Assembly (NCBI RefSeq): GCF_900452515.1
Contig: NZ_UGNW01000001.1
Span: 1,798,001 to 1,862,000, forward strand
Direction: 5' to 3'
Source of the DNA: Legionella birminghamensis
Lineage (GTDB): Bacteria; Pseudomonadota; Gammaproteobacteria; Legionellales; Legionellaceae
Length of the DNA stretch: 64,000 nucleotides
This document shows, piece by piece, positions 1 to 9,869 of this stretch. A program made the translations under genes and the position numbers. The notes below the pieces were generated by a model that made no database searches, was not told the DNA's origin, and worked only from the letters and a program-made list of their open reading frames with translations. Each line of letters begins with the position of its first letter. Positions within the stretch are counted from its first letter, which is position 1.

Positions 1-1687
1 GCCTCTGAAAAACATTAACATCGAGCTTATAAGCCATATGAAGCTTTCGTAAACGGTGATTGGGCCATTGATTCAAATCGACATTGAATGCAATTGCATC
101 AATCGTTTCACCGCCCTGCTCATGTATCAGGCTAAGCTTAAGGTGGTTTTTTCCCACCAGCCGCTGCTCGATAATTTCAAAAACATCATCAAAACAGGGC
201 TCGGGAAATTGCTGTCCCCAAGGCCCTGCCTGCTGCAGCATTAAGGCTGTTTCCAAATGTAGCTCAGAGGATGACAGCGAACCATCGGTTAATAAAACGC
301 CTTCCGGATCCAGCACATGGACATGCCTGGCGACTTCTTCGATAAACACTTTTTGAAAATCAGAGAATGCGCCGGGATGCAAACTTAATCCGGCTGCCAT
401 TGCATGCCCCCCAAACCGGTTGATAAGACCCGGATAATGAGTATCTATTTCAGCGAGTACATCACGAATATTCAGACCCGTAACCGAACGTGCCGAGCCC
501 TTCATTTCAGTTTCGCTAACCACAGCAAAAGCAATAACCGGGCGATGAAAACGATCTTTTAACCGCCCTGCCAGAATGCCAATCACTCCCTGATGCCAGT
601 TTTCATCCATCAGACACAAAGCGGGAGGAAGATGAACGCTCTGATCCATTTTTCTAGTCATCTGATTGACTACCGCCAAAGCCTGCTCTTTCATTTCGGC
701 TTCAATCTGGCGTCGCTCCTGATTAAGTTCATCCAGCTGGGCAGCATAATTTCTGGCTCTGTTCATGTCCTCACACAACAGGCATTCAATCCCCAGGGAC
801 ATATCGTCAAGCCGGCCAGCAGCATTCAAACGCGGTGCCACAGAAAACCCCATGTCCGATTCGCGGATATTTTCCGTGCTCTTGCCTGCCGCTTCCAGCA
901 AGGCACGAATACCAGGCCGGCAATGGCCTTGACGGATACGGGCAAGACCCTGGCTAACCATAATTCGATTGTTTTGATCCAGGGAAACCACATCCGCTAC
1001 TGTGCCCAAGGCCACCAGATCAAGAAATTGTGCCATGTTAGGGGCCTCTATACCCTGCTCAGTAAACCAATTGGAATTAACCAATTGCCTTCTTAAAGCG
1101 AGCATTACATAGAAGATAACGCCGACGCCTGCCATTGATTTACTGCTGAACTGATCGCCAGACTGGTTAGGATTCACAATCGCACAGGCCTTGGGTAGTT
1201 GCTCGCCTGGCAAATGATGATCTGTAATTAAAACATCGATTCCAGCCTGATTGGCCGCCTCGACACCGTCAATGCTGGCGATCCCGTTATCAACGGTAAT
1301 CAATAAATCGGGGGCTCGCTGTCTGGCAACTTCAACAATTGCGGGAGTTAAGCCATAGCCAAACTCAAAGCGATTGGGCACCAGGTAATCAACATGGGAC
1401 GCCCCCATTGTTTTTAATGCGGATATGGCAACCGCAGTGGATGTTGCGCCATCCGCATCAAAATCACCAATCACTAATATTCTCTGCTTGTGCCTGAGTG
1501 CTTTTTCCAGACGATCACTGGCTTTATCAATGCCGCTTAATTGATTATAGGGAAGCAGTGATTGCAATCGCTTGTCCAGTTGGCTCTCATCCTGAATGCC
1601 TCTGGCTGTATATATTCGCTGTAACAGCTTGGGTATTGCTGTTAGGGATGAAGGTATTTCAGCAATCGCTCTTCTTTTTATTTGCAT
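1..1687 (-). CDS. recJ: Single-stranded-DNA-specific 5'-3' exonuclease RecJ (C-terminal end cut by window)
   Basis: RecJ degrades single-stranded DNA 5' to 3' in recombination and mismatch repair. The reverse-strand frame is open from the ATG at 1687 to the window edge, 562 codons, so only a short C-terminal tail is missing compared with the usual 570-590 residues. Phosphoesterase motif I, DFDADGATS, starts at residue 75, and the family-naming DHH triad lies at residues 156-158, both in the order expected of DHH-family exonucleases. The ATG overlaps the 3' end of the upstream RpfE-like gene by 29 bases, so the two are probably translated from one message. The motifs make the identity firm; only the left end is unseen. 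Confidence 0.95.
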   Translation of the reverse strand, partial: MQIKRRAIAEIPSSLTAIPKLLQRIYTARGIQDESQLDKRLQSLLPYNQLSGIDKASDRLEKALRHKQRILVIGDFDADGATSTAVAISALKTMGASHVDYLVPNRFEFGYGLTPAIVEVARQRAPDLLITVDNGIASIDGVEAANQAGIDVLITDHHLPGEQLPKACAIVNPNQSGDQFSSKSMAGVGVIFYVMLALRRQLVNSNWFTEQGIEAPNMAQFLDLVALGTVADVVSLDQNNRIMVSQGLARIRQGHCRPGIRALLEAAGKSTENIRESDMGFSVAPRLNAAGRLDDMSLGIECLLCEDMNRARNYAAQLDELNQERRQIEAEMKEQALAVVNQMTRKMDQSVHLPPALCLMDENWHQGVIGILAGRLKDRFHRPVIAFAVVSETEMKGSARSVTGLNIRDVLAEIDTHYPGLINRFGGHAMAAGLSLHPGAFSDFQKVFIEEVARHVHVLDPEGVLLTDGSLSSSELHLETALMLQQAGPWGQQFPEPCFDDVFEIIEQRLVGKNHLKLSLIHEQGGETIDAIAFNVDLNQWPNHRLRKLHMAYKLDVNVFQR

Positions 1688-2498
1688 GAATCAGGGATCT
1701 CCACAGTCGAATCAATCGATTTTGTTTTGGTATCTGGCAGGCAATATTATTCCAGTAACATTGAACTGCCAAACCTTTATTTTTTGCCTTATCGAGAAGT
1801 GCTGCCAACCATTGTGGATTTTGTAAACAAATAACGGTGTTTTTATTCAGCTTGTCAGTCGATTCAAGCGCTTGTATAAACCCTGGAAATGCCTCAATCA
1901 AGCGCTTATCGTCTGTTAAAATTTGTCTTTTTGCTGAAAAATGAAACTCCCCTTCGCCATGGAACCATAAGCCATTCGCGTTAAAACCATCTTTCAGGCT
2001 TAACCCGCTTCGGCTTGAAAACAACATCTGCATTTCTGTAAACAGACGCTGCCAATAGAGGGATTCGTCCAAATTTTTCAGTATCGGCAGCAGGGAATGA
2101 TGTAAAATATGGGGAAGCGATTGACTGGCCAAATACGGCTTATCATTTAATTGAATAAGCCATAGGTGTGTATCATGAAAATAAGCCGTCAAATTGTCCT
2201 GCTTTAAGAATTGCTGCACTTCCTGAAATAAATCGCGGGCCTCGGCATCGCTTAACTCCAGCATCTCGCCGATAGCCACAATCATGGCATCGTTATGCGT
2301 TGCCTCCCAATGAATGGGAGAGGCAACAATCCAATCGCCAGATAACTGATGGTAGCGGCGCAGAAAATCACCGAGTGCAGGATTTTTTGGATTGCTGTCC
2401 AGAATATTCAGAACATTGAACCAGTAATTACCCAGTGTTGCTAAAGCTTTGCCATTTGAAGGACAATCATCAGCCAATCCGTTGATGATAATATCCAT
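1659..2498 (-). CDS. RpfE-like conserved protein (phosphoglycerate-mutase-related family)
   Basis: A 279-residue soluble protein without signal peptide or membrane segment. The stretch around residues 54-60 (GDWIVASPIHW) followed by an acidic helix rich in L, E and A and then a WLIQL-type strand resembles the proteobacterial family annotated as regulatory protein RpfE or cofactor-independent phosphoglycerate mutase-related, which is often found next to recJ. The function of that family is not established. The gene starts within the alaC stop codon (TAATG) and overlaps recJ by 29 bases, so it sits in a tight alaC-rpfE-recJ unit. The family call is from remembered sequence pattern and neighbourhood, so it is only moderately sure. 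Confidence 0.6.
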   Translation of the reverse strand: MDIIINGLADDCPSNGKALATLGNYWFNVLNILDSNPKNPALGDFLRRYHQLSGDWIVASPIHWEATHNDAMIVAIGEMLELSDAEARDLFQEVQQFLKQDNLTAYFHDTHLWLIQLNDKPYLASQSLPHILHHSLLPILKNLDESLYWQRLFTEMQMLFSSRSGLSLKDGFNANGLWFHGEGEFHFSAKRQILTDDKRLIEAFPGFIQALESTDKLNKNTVICLQNPQWLAALLDKAKNKGLAVQCYWNNIACQIPKQNRLIRLWRSLIHANKKKSDC

Positions 2499-3691
2499 TA
2501 TACTGCCTCAGCGTAACCATCCTTTTTAAACAGAGTTTTTAAATTACGAAGCGCCTGACGAGTCCGCTGAGTATTTTCAATCAGACCAAAGCGTACATAC
2601 TGATCACCCTGTGGTCCAAAACCAATTCCCGGGGACACAGCAACATGCGCTTCCTGCAGCAAATACTTGGAAAACTCAAGGGAACCCATATGGCGATAAA
2701 AAGGAGGAATTTTTGCCCATACAAACATGGTAGCCTTGGGTTTTTCAACAAACCAGCCTATTTCACACAAGCCTTCGCAAAGCACATTACGGCGTTTTTC
2801 ATACAAGGCGCGGATCGCATGCACACAATCATCGGGACCTTCGAGCGCAGTAATTGCCGCAACCTGGATAGGAGTAAAGGTACCATAATCCAGATAGGAT
2901 TTAATTCTCGTTAACGCGGCAACCAATTCCTCATTACCACAGGCAAATCCAACCCGCCAACCCGGCATGTTGTAGGATTTGGACATCGAATAGGTTTCAA
3001 TGGCGATGTCGATAGCGCCGGGAACCTGCAAAATGGAGGGTGCCTTATAACCGTCAAATACAATATCGGCGTAGGCCAGATCATGAATAATCCAGATGTG
3101 GTGCCGCTTCGCTAATTCAACAATTTTCTCAAAAAAACCATACTCTACACAGTGTGTGCTGGGATTGGCAGGAAAATTGATAACCAGCGCTTTGGGGCGG
3201 GGCCAGGTTTGCTCAATGGCCACTTCAATATCCTGCAGGAACTGGTTTTCATCGATCAGGGGAATTTGCTTGACATTGGCACCGGCAATAATAAACCCAT
3301 AGGTGTGGATAGGATAAGCAGGATCCGGAACAATAACGGTATCTCCCGGGCCGCTGATTGCAAGGGCCAGATGTGCCAGGCCTTCTTTCGAACCAATAGT
3401 GGTCAGCACCTGTTTCTCGCTATCAAGCTCAACATTATAGTTACGCTTGTACCAGGCAGCCATTGCGCGTCTTAACCGGGGTATTCCCTTGGACATCGAA
3501 TAGCGGTGGGTATCCGGACGCTGCGCTGTTTCAATTAGCTTGTCAACGATATGCTGCGGTGTTGGCTGGTCAGGATTCCCCATCCCAAAATCAATGACAT
3601 CTTCCCCGCGCGCTCTCGCCTCTGACTTTAGTTGGGTCATGGTATTAAATACATAAGGGGGCAAGCGTTTAATGCGTGGAAACTGACTCAT
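2498..3691 (-). CDS. alaC: Alanine transaminase AlaC-type (class I/II PLP aminotransferase)
   Basis: A 397-residue fold-type I aminotransferase. The N-terminal substrate loop [12 protein letters not shown], the central NFPANPSTH segment and the PLP-lysine motif [19 protein letters not shown] are all present and intact. This arrangement matches AlaC, which makes alanine from pyruvate and glutamate in the cytoplasm, more closely than the aspartate transaminases. Length agrees with E. coli AlaC (about 410). The gene is divergent from the Mth938-like gene, with a 55-base AT-rich gap between the starts, and its stop overlaps the start of the next gene by one base. Related aminotransferases (methionine or LL-diaminopimelate types) share the fold, so exact substrate is inferred. 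Confidence 0.85.
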   Translation of the reverse strand: MSQFPRIKRLPPYVFNTMTQLKSEARARGEDVIDFGMGNPDQPTPQHIVDKLIETAQRPDTHRYSMSKGIPRLRRAMAAWYKRNYNVELDSEKQVLTTIGSKEGLAHLALAISGPGDTVIVPDPAYPIHTYGFIIAGANVKQIPLIDENQFLQDIEVAIEQTWPRPKALVINFPANPSTHCVEYGFFEKIVELAKRHHIWIIHDLAYADIVFDGYKAPSILQVPGAIDIAIETYSMSKSYNMPGWRVGFACGNEELVAALTRIKSYLDYGTFTPIQVAAITALEGPDDCVHAIRALYEKRRNVLCEGLCEIGWFVEKPKATMFVWAKIPPFYRHMGSLEFSKYLLQEAHVAVSPGIGFGPQGDQYVRFGLIENTQRTRQALRNLKTLFKKDGYAEAV

Positions 3692-3746
3692 GATTCACCT
3701 CTATGGTATAATGGCAATATTATAAATTATTGTGTGACTAAAAACC

Positions 3747-4130
3747 ATGCACTTACATTTGGAAACTTCAGATAAATTTGCTGTCCAAGCTTACAGCGAT
3801 TCGGAAATTAAAATCGATGATGAAATTTACCAGCAAAGCCTCATTGTCTCTGCGCAGGGAATCATAACTGACTGGCCGCTGGCTAAACTCACTGAAATGA
3901 CAGCTCAATCGCTTGAACGTTTTTTAACTGTCCAGCCGGAAATTATCATTATTGGCCATACACAATCAGGCAAATTTCCACCGCCTGTTATTCTGCAGCA
4001 ATTAACACAAAAACGGATAGGTTTGGAGTCCATGTCGATTGGTGCTGCCTGCCGCACGTACAATGTTCTGCTAAGTGAGCAGAGGCGAGTCGCATTAGGT
4101 ATTATTTTGGACGTTCAGCATTCAAAATAA
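3747..4130 (+). CDS. Mth938-like domain protein (DUF498 family)
   Basis: A 127-residue protein covering a single Mth938-like domain. Visible family features are the IIIIGHTQSGKFPPP strand-turn around residues 70-85 and the GLESMSIGAACRTYNVLLSEQRRV segment near the C-terminus, where the conserved 'ACRTYN' precedes a helix. The same domain occurs in the mitochondrial complex I assembly factor NDUFAF3, but the bacterial role is not known. It is divergently transcribed from alaC with a short shared promoter gap, and is followed by 63 bases before the phosphoribosyltransferase gene, so the two may be co-transcribed. Confidence 0.85.
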   Translation: MHLHLETSDKFAVQAYSDSEIKIDDEIYQQSLIVSAQGIITDWPLAKLTEMTAQSLERFLTVQPEIIIIGHTQSGKFPPPVILQQLTQKRIGLESMSIGAACRTYNVLLSEQRRVALGIILDVQHSK

Positions 4131-4193
4131 TTGCTATTTTTTATTGAATGAATAAAGATCCCGCAGGCTGTTTTTCATATATCTATTTTAAAA

Positions 4194-5084
4194 ATGAGGT
4201 GTGCTGTGGGACGAAAAACAATAATGGAAACAATTGCTAAAATTAATAGTGAAATCAAATCCGTAAGCACTGAGCTGCAAAAAGTTCATAAGCTGACTCG
4301 AGAATACGCGGCAGAGGTGAGGGAAAAAAGCGCTGTAGTGTTTACTGCAGAACAGATACAAGCACGGATCAAGGAATTGGCCGATCAATTGATAGAGAAT
4401 TATCAACAGGGTACAGATCCCGTTCTCATCACACTTCTCGATGGCGGAATCCCTTTTGCGCGAGATCTGCAGAAGGAGCTGGACTCGCGCGGCTATATCT
4501 ATACACCTGCCACAATGCAAGTTGCCAGCTATGATAACAAAATGGAAGGCGGTGAAGTCAAAATTACCAGCGAATCCAAAGTGCCCTTAGGTGGACGACA
4601 TGTTGTTGTACTGGACGATGTTTGCGATAGCGCCCATACCTGGATGGAAGTCCGATCCCAGTTAGAAAATAACGTTCCTGCAAGTTTGGCGTTAATGGCT
4701 TTAGTGGATAAAGAACCCCCCAAGCCACGAAAAGATAATTATGTTCCTGAATATACAGGCTTTAAAGCAGGACGTCTCTTTCTGATCGGTTATGGCCTTG
4801 ATTTTTGTAAGCAGCTGAGAAATACCTGTGACATTCGAACCGTTGGTTTTGAACTGGATAAGGAGAAAATGGCAGCGATAGAAACAGTAAAACCGTTAAA
4901 TTCCCAGCTCAAACAACTGCATGATGAAAAACGTAAGCTGGAAAGCAAGTTAGCACTTGTTGAGGCAGAAAAGTTGACTAATCCCGGAAGAAGCAAACAT
5001 ACGCTCATGGCTGCCCCGGCTCCCACCAGGAAAGAAGGACAGGTACCGGCTGCTGGTATGTCTTATTCGGGGGGCAGTAAATAA
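4194..5084 (+). CDS. Phosphoribosyltransferase-domain protein with flanking coiled coils
   Basis: A 296-residue protein if the first ATG is used. GTG at 4206 has TGAGG six bases upstream and ATG at 4224 is also possible, so the start is open. A type I phosphoribosyltransferase fold is recognisable in the middle: LLDGGIPFARDL (PPi loop region), then the PRPP-loop strand VVVLDDVCDSAHT, then ALVDKEPP and IGYGLDF, the order seen in hypoxanthine-guanine phosphoribosyltransferases. The PRPP loop departs from the usual E/D-D-x-x-D-T-G-x-T, having S-A-H-T where T-G-x-T is expected. About 80 N-terminal residues and a lysine/glutamate-rich segment near 220-260 look coiled-coil, and the tail is rich in P, A, G and S. 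The substrate is unknown; it is not a plain Hpt of about 180 residues. Confidence 0.7.
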   Translation: MRCAVGRKTIMETIAKINSEIKSVSTELQKVHKLTREYAAEVREKSAVVFTAEQIQARIKELADQLIENYQQGTDPVLITLLDGGIPFARDLQKELDSRGYIYTPATMQVASYDNKMEGGEVKITSESKVPLGGRHVVVLDDVCDSAHTWMEVRSQLENNVPASLALMALVDKEPPKPRKDNYVPEYTGFKAGRLFLIGYGLDFCKQLRNTCDIRTVGFELDKEKMAAIETVKPLNSQLKQLHDEKRKLESKLALVEAEKLTNPGRSKHTLMAAPAPTRKEGQVPAAGMSYSGGSK

Positions 5085-5103
5085 ACCGGCCAAAACTGTT
5101 GTA

Positions 5104-5175
5104 ATCAATCCAGTCCGGTGCCCGAACAGCGCTCCGTTCTGGATTACTTCGCCAGAGGCTCGCAATGACGAGGCT
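5104..5175. repeat. Partial copy of a dispersed palindromic (REP-like) element
   Basis: The segment TTCTGGATTACTTCGCCAGA followed by GGCTCGCAATGACG matches the right arm of the complete element at 28876-28963 and, inverted, the arm at 57606. The left arm is reduced to a short AATCCAG stub. It lies just after the phosphoribosyltransferase gene. Confidence 0.7.
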
Positions 5176-5203
5176 CAGCAATGAACAAATTGCAATCAAA
5201 TAT

Positions 5204-5233
5204 TTGATTGGACGCACCTTTTGATGATATAAT
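5204..5233 (+). promoter_or_regulatory. Sigma-70-type promoter for the 5264 gene
   Basis: TTGATT at 5204-5209 and a perfect TATAAT at 5228-5233 are separated by 18 bases. A start site about seven bases downstream would give a leader of roughly 25 bases before the ATG at 5264. Confidence 0.6.
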
Positions 5234-5263
5234 GCACACCCTGTTCAAATCGAAGTAAATAAA

Positions 5264-6199
5264 ATGCTAACACAAACTTTTTATGTTCCTCCCAGCTGGT
5301 TATCCAGACAAACTGCTGTTTCTTTTGCAAATGAAGATGAACTTTACAATGGATCACACAATAAAGTTTACGGAAATGATGTCTTTTCTGGCTCATCAAG
5401 GGATGAGGCAATTCTATTACCCCTCTCATTTCAGCCAATATTTGAATCAAGAACACAGCAATTACCCCCCGTAAAAGTTAGCATGTTGGCGCCTTTTACA
5501 GTTTATATGAATAATTCAAACAAGGGACTCTCGGGTGCTGAATTGATACAAGCCCAATCCTCTGATGAAAACAACATGCAATCGGTTTTCTTTGTAGCAG
5601 ATAATGAATCTGAGTCCGGAGTCGTTTTCGATAACCTTATTGCGCTTGAGAATTTTAAAGCGAAATATAACAGTGTCTCAGAGTTTTTTGCCAGCATTCA
5701 AGTTACAGATAAAACAGATTTTGAGAAAATGGATACTCATATTTATTTAATTGTTCAAGGCGAAGCTATTCCACGATATCTCGCTGAAGTAATAGAATGT
5801 GTTGGAGGCTTCAAAAGTCATAATATTACTGTCTTCGGCTTGGCAATGGATGAATGCAACCAGAATCCCCTTAGAGTCAATTTGTCTGATGCTGATCGTA
5901 ATTGGTTTGCCATTCGATTCCCAATGAGCATGACTAAAGATCAAATCAAAAAAGGGTTTCCATCAACATACCAGAAGCATCTTGAGTACAACTACGGCAT
6001 TACAAGTGAGTCAGTGCTAAAACATGAGGTCACCTCACTGTCTGGCGGTCCTGCAACAACCACCAAGCCGGCCGGACTAAGCTGGAGCCCCTCTTTCAAG
6101 TTCTCTGGCTTACCAAACCTCTCCTCAATTGTAGGGTGGTTAAAATCGGATGAACAGCCACCCCAGGGCGAACATCAATCGCTTCTAGGGCGTAAATAG
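5264..6199 (+). CDS. Orphan hypothetical protein, possible secreted effector
   Basis: A 311-residue protein that I do not recognise. It has no signal peptide, no membrane segment and no catalytic motif I can name. The sequence is polar and rich in S, N, D and E, with isolated hydrophobic strands (HIYLIVQGEAIPRYL near 165-180; HNITVFGLAMDECNQ near 190-205). The C-terminal 40 residues are P-, S-, G- and Q-rich and look disordered, ending GEHQSLLGRK. A self-contained promoter precedes it and an inverted repeat follows it, so it is probably a single-gene unit. A translocated Dot/Icm substrate is a reasonable guess for an orphan of this composition in Legionella, but there is no direct evidence. 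Confidence 0.6.
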   Translation: MLTQTFYVPPSWLSRQTAVSFANEDELYNGSHNKVYGNDVFSGSSRDEAILLPLSFQPIFESRTQQLPPVKVSMLAPFTVYMNNSNKGLSGAELIQAQSSDENNMQSVFFVADNESESGVVFDNLIALENFKAKYNSVSEFFASIQVTDKTDFEKMDTHIYLIVQGEAIPRYLAEVIECVGGFKSHNITVFGLAMDECNQNPLRVNLSDADRNWFAIRFPMSMTKDQIKKGFPSTYQKHLEYNYGITSESVLKHEVTSLSGGPATTTKPAGLSWSPSFKFSGLPNLSSIVGWLKSDEQPPQGEHQSLLGRK

Positions 6200-6212
6200 G
6201 GGTTCACTTCTT

Positions 6213-6269
6213 TGTAGGCTGGGCTGTGAAGCCCAGCGATAGATGTTGGGCTTTACAGCCCAACCTACA
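6213..6269. repeat. Inverted repeat between convergent genes, possible bidirectional terminator
   Basis: Two 24-base arms (6213-6236 and 6246-6269) beginning TGTAGG and carrying GGGCTGTGAAGCCCAG or its near match are inverted around a 9-base loop. Each arm is itself partly palindromic (GGGCT..AGCCC). It fills the gap between the 3' ends of the 5264 gene and relA. There is no U-tract, so it may be a mobile palindrome serving as a terminator rather than a classical terminator. Confidence 0.7.
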
Positions 6270-6274
6270 GATCA

Positions 6275-8479
6275 TCATACCTGCCTTCTGGCCTCCAGAA
6301 CGTTAGGAATCTGCTCAAGTTTATTTAGCAATCTCGAAAGGCTGTTTAAACCGTCGATTTCTACCGTTAATTTGATAGTCGCGGTATTCTCCTGCTTATC
6401 GCTAAACGTCTGCAAAGCATAAACATGCGCTTTCTCATTCGATAATAATGAAGTCACATCACGCAGTAGACCTGAACGATCAAAGGCTTTGATAAGTACG
6501 TCTACCACATAATGATCACGTGTTGCAGAACCCCATGAGACTTCGAGAAAACGCTGTTTCTGCCTGGGGCTGGCATGAAGGATATTCGCGCAATCCTTGC
6601 GATGTACGGAAACACCGCGACCGACAGTAATATAGCCCACCACGTCATCTCCGGGCAGCGGTTGGCAGCATCTAGCCATATTGGTGAGCAGATTACCTAC
6701 TCCCTCAATTCGCAAATCACTGCCCTTGACCTGGGGAATCGCCTGCGGTTTGACTATTGTGTGTATCTGCGTCTCTTCCTCTTCAGCGGGCGTCAAACGA
6801 TGTAATATTTGACCCAGCTTAATATCGCCACGTCCTAATGCAGCCAGCATATCGTCGAGTCGCTTGAAATTAAACGAGGACACTACATCACCAAGGCGCT
6901 CCATCTTTATGCCCAGGTTTTTCAATTCTTTGTCGAGAATTTCATGGCCTTCAGCCTTGTTTTTGTCATAATCCTGCATTTTGAACCAATGCAAAACCTT
7001 GGCCCGAGCCCGGGAGGTACGTAAGTAATTCAGATGGGGGTTAATCCAGTCACGCGAAGGCCGCGACTCCTTTCCTGCCAAAACCTCTACGCGATCCCCT
7101 GTCTGCAATTGGTAGGTCAAGGGTACGATGGAACCATTTACCTTTGCCCCGCGGCAACGGTGCCCTAACTGGCTATGTACATGATAGGCAAAATCAAGAG
7201 GTGTTACGCCATTGGGAAGGTCAAGCACGTCGCCGTCAGGGGTAAACACATAAACCCGATCTTCCAGGAACTCTGTTTCGATTGCTTCCGACACCCCGCT
7301 TGAAGCGGCCATTTCTTTATGCCAGGCCAATACATCCCGCAGCCATTCAATTTTGCGCTCGTGGCTTTCCTTCTGCTGGAACCCGCCTTCTTTATATTTC
7401 CAGTGGGCAGCGACCCCCATTTCGGCCAGATCATGCATATGAAACGTCCTGATTTGCACTTCAAATACGCGATCCTCCGGTCCTTCCACTGCAGTATGTA
7501 AGGACTGATAACCATTCGGCTTAGGGTTAATAATATAATCGTCAAATTCAGCTGGAATTTGTTTCCAGACTGCATGAACCATGCTTAAAACATCATAGCA
7601 CTGCTCTTTGGTCTCCACTAAAACCCGAACAGCAGTCGCATCATAAATCTCTTCCAAGGGTACATTTTTCCGCTTCATTTTTTTATAGATGCTATGAATA
7701 TGCTTTGATCGTCCGTAAACAGCAAAATGAGAAGCTCCGGTTGCCTTAATGCGTTTATTCAGTTCCTGAACGATTAAATTAACATAGCGGTCCCGATCAA
7801 GACGCTTGGCTTTTAACCCTTTGGCAATCGACTTATATTCTTCAGGATGCAGATAGCGGAAAGCGAGGTCTTCCATTTCCCATTTAATCGCGCCAATACC
7901 CAGACGATTGGCTAAAGGCGCATATATCTCCATGACTTCAGTCGCAATTTGCCGGCGTATCGCTTCAGGGAGCTGTGAACAGGTTCTCAAAACGCATAGG
8001 CGTTCGGCCAATTTGATAAGTACCACCCGCGCATCATCAACCATTGCCAGGAGCATTTTACGCACATTATCAATCTGATGTTTGTTTTGCGGGTATTTAT
8101 TAAGTGCCTGGAGATTATGAATGGCACTCATTTTTTCAATGCCTTTCACCAGTTTGGCAATTGAGTGGCCTAACTGCTCTTCGACATCATCCAGGGATAA
8201 TTCGGCATAGTGGACGTTTTCAAAAATAATCGCGGCGCTTAGCGTTTCCTGGTCTACTTCCAGATCAGCCAAAAGATCGGCCATTTGCAGCCCTTGCTGC
8301 AGGCAGGATATTCCTGTTTCAGTCGCATGGTCATAACCTGCAAGCTGGCTTAAGGTACAGGCATTACGAATCAAATCAAGATCCTGAAAATACCCCTTGC
8401 TCCCTAACTGATGCAGCCATTGCTCCAAATCTATACCGCTGTCGCTTAACCAGGGAGTATCTTCTTTAACCTTTACCAT
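6275..8479 (-). CDS. relA: GTP pyrophosphokinase RelA, (p)ppGpp synthetase I
   Basis: RelA makes the alarmone (p)ppGpp on ribosomes that stall with uncharged tRNA. The 734 residues follow the RelA order: an N-terminal pseudo-hydrolase domain where the catalytic His-Asp pair is replaced (AAIIFENVHYAE near residue 85), a synthetase domain with YGRSKHIHSIYKKM and NPKPNGYQSLHTAV (about 240-340), a TGS domain (DRVYVFTPDGDVLDLP, about 405-465), and a C-terminal ACT domain. The lost HD pair marks it as RelA rather than the bifunctional SpoT. It begins two bases after the rlmD stop, the same rlmD-relA order as in E. coli. In Legionella the stringent response governs the switch to the transmissive phase. 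Confidence 0.96.
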   Translation of the reverse strand: MVKVKEDTPWLSDSGIDLEQWLHQLGSKGYFQDLDLIRNACTLSQLAGYDHATETGISCLQQGLQMADLLADLEVDQETLSAAIIFENVHYAELSLDDVEEQLGHSIAKLVKGIEKMSAIHNLQALNKYPQNKHQIDNVRKMLLAMVDDARVVLIKLAERLCVLRTCSQLPEAIRRQIATEVMEIYAPLANRLGIGAIKWEMEDLAFRYLHPEEYKSIAKGLKAKRLDRDRYVNLIVQELNKRIKATGASHFAVYGRSKHIHSIYKKMKRKNVPLEEIYDATAVRVLVETKEQCYDVLSMVHAVWKQIPAEFDDYIINPKPNGYQSLHTAVEGPEDRVFEVQIRTFHMHDLAEMGVAAHWKYKEGGFQQKESHERKIEWLRDVLAWHKEMAASSGVSEAIETEFLEDRVYVFTPDGDVLDLPNGVTPLDFAYHVHSQLGHRCRGAKVNGSIVPLTYQLQTGDRVEVLAGKESRPSRDWINPHLNYLRTSRARAKVLHWFKMQDYDKNKAEGHEILDKELKNLGIKMERLGDVVSSFNFKRLDDMLAALGRGDIKLGQILHRLTPAEEEETQIHTIVKPQAIPQVKGSDLRIEGVGNLLTNMARCCQPLPGDDVVGYITVGRGVSVHRKDCANILHASPRQKQRFLEVSWGSATRDHYVVDVLIKAFDRSGLLRDVTSLLSNEKAHVYALQTFSDKQENTATIKLTVEIDGLNSLSRLLNKLEQIPNVLEARRQV

Positions 8480-8481
8480 AA

Positions 8482-9855
8482 CTACTTTTCCTTTTCAAAC
8501 ATCGCAATCGATTCCACGTGGGAAGTATGTGGAAACATATCCATGACACCTGCTGCCTTTAGATGATAACCCTGTTGATTCACCAGAATATCGCTATCAC
8601 GAGCCAGTGTTGCTGGATTACAGGAAACATAAACAATCCGCCCTGGTTTAAGTTTATCGATTTGCCGCATAATTTCCAGTGCTCCGGAACGTGGTGGGTC
8701 AATTAAAATTTTACTTATCGTCGGAAGCTTAAAATTAGCCAGCACATTCGGCTCATCAAGATTAGCCGCATGAAATTGGACATTATCAATCTGGTTCAGG
8801 CTTGCGTTCATCGATGCACGCCTGACCATCAACTCACTGCCCTCAAAGCCAATGACCTGGCGGCAACGCCTGGCAATAGGCAATGAAAAATTTCCCAGGC
8901 CACAAAATAAATCCAATACAGTATCATCCTTGTCTAACTGTAATAGCTCAAGCGCCTTCCCAATCATCAATCTGTTCAACCCGGGGTTAATCTGCGTAAA
9001 ATCCGTGGGATGAAATTGATAATGAATTCCTTCATCCGGCAGCTCGTAATGCAGAAACTCATCATCAGATTCAGGATAAAAACGCTTCACCGTTTCGCTA
9101 TTGCCAGGCTGCAGATAAAAAATAAAACCGCTTACATCAGCAAAATCTCTTAACTGCTCTTCTTCCTGAGCGGATAATGGGGAAAGATTCCTTAGAATCA
9201 AAGCCACTTCCTCATCACCTGCTGCCACTTCAATCTGTGCTATTTTTTCAGGCGATTCAAGGGAGTCCATGAGCTTGCGCAATGCCTGAATATTGTCATC
9301 CACTTTTTTATGCAGGACAGGGCAATGGCTGATTTCTGTTATATACCGTGGATTATTTTTTTCGCGAAAGCCCACCAGCGTTGACTGCTTTTTCTGGACA
9401 TAGCGTACACTCAAACGCGCCTTATTACGATAATTCCAGCTTCCGGCACTGAGCGGCTCAAGAATCGTATCCGGTTGACAATGACCGATACGCTGAAGCA
9501 TATCTAATAATAAACTCTGTTTCTCAAGGATCTGAATTTTTTCATCCAGATGCTGTAATGAACAACCGCCGCATAGCTGATAATGGTCACAGCGAGGCTT
9601 TGCGCGATGGGCGGAGGCTGTTATTACCTCAACAAGGCGCCCCTCATCGTAATCTTTTTTATTACGTGTATATTGAAATGATACGGTTTCTTCAGGTAAC
9701 GCCCCATCGATAAAAGTTGTCTTGCCATTGATACGGGCGATTCCTCGGCCATCATGGCTAAATTTTTCAATAACTGCAGTTACAAGGGGTTGAGTCTGGC
9801 GATTTTTTGTCATTTTACATCTGTCTTTAGGGCCCTGAACACAGGGCGTGGTCAT
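8482..9855 (-). CDS. rlmD: 23S rRNA (uracil-1939-C5)-methyltransferase RlmD
   Basis: SAM-dependent methyltransferase that methylates U1939 of 23S rRNA. The 457 residues contain an N-terminal TRAM domain ([17 protein letters not shown]), a 4Fe-4S cysteine cluster ([10 protein letters not shown], with a further Cys in ISHCPV), the SAM motif [16 protein letters not shown], the DPPRSGA motif and the catalytic-cysteine motif [12 protein letters not shown] near residues 405-417. An ATG at 9813 (MTKNRQ) would remove 14 residues that are outside the TRAM domain and is a credible alternative start; neither has a strong ribosome binding site. It lies directly upstream of relA. Confidence 0.95.
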   Translation of the reverse strand: MTTPCVQGPKDRCKMTKNRQTQPLVTAVIEKFSHDGRGIARINGKTTFIDGALPEETVSFQYTRNKKDYDEGRLVEVITASAHRAKPRCDHYQLCGGCSLQHLDEKIQILEKQSLLLDMLQRIGHCQPDTILEPLSAGSWNYRNKARLSVRYVQKKQSTLVGFREKNNPRYITEISHCPVLHKKVDDNIQALRKLMDSLESPEKIAQIEVAAGDEEVALILRNLSPLSAQEEEQLRDFADVSGFIFYLQPGNSETVKRFYPESDDEFLHYELPDEGIHYQFHPTDFTQINPGLNRLMIGKALELLQLDKDDTVLDLFCGLGNFSLPIARRCRQVIGFEGSELMVRRASMNASLNQIDNVQFHAANLDEPNVLANFKLPTISKILIDPPRSGALEIMRQIDKLKPGRIVYVSCNPATLARDSDILVNQQGYHLKAAGVMDMFPHTSHVESIAMFEKEK

Positions 9856-9869
9856 TACTAATTGAATAA

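Noticed and set aside
593-1096. 167-codon plus-strand frame opposite recJ
   Set aside because: Lies opposite the conserved RecJ coding region, whose motifs are intact.
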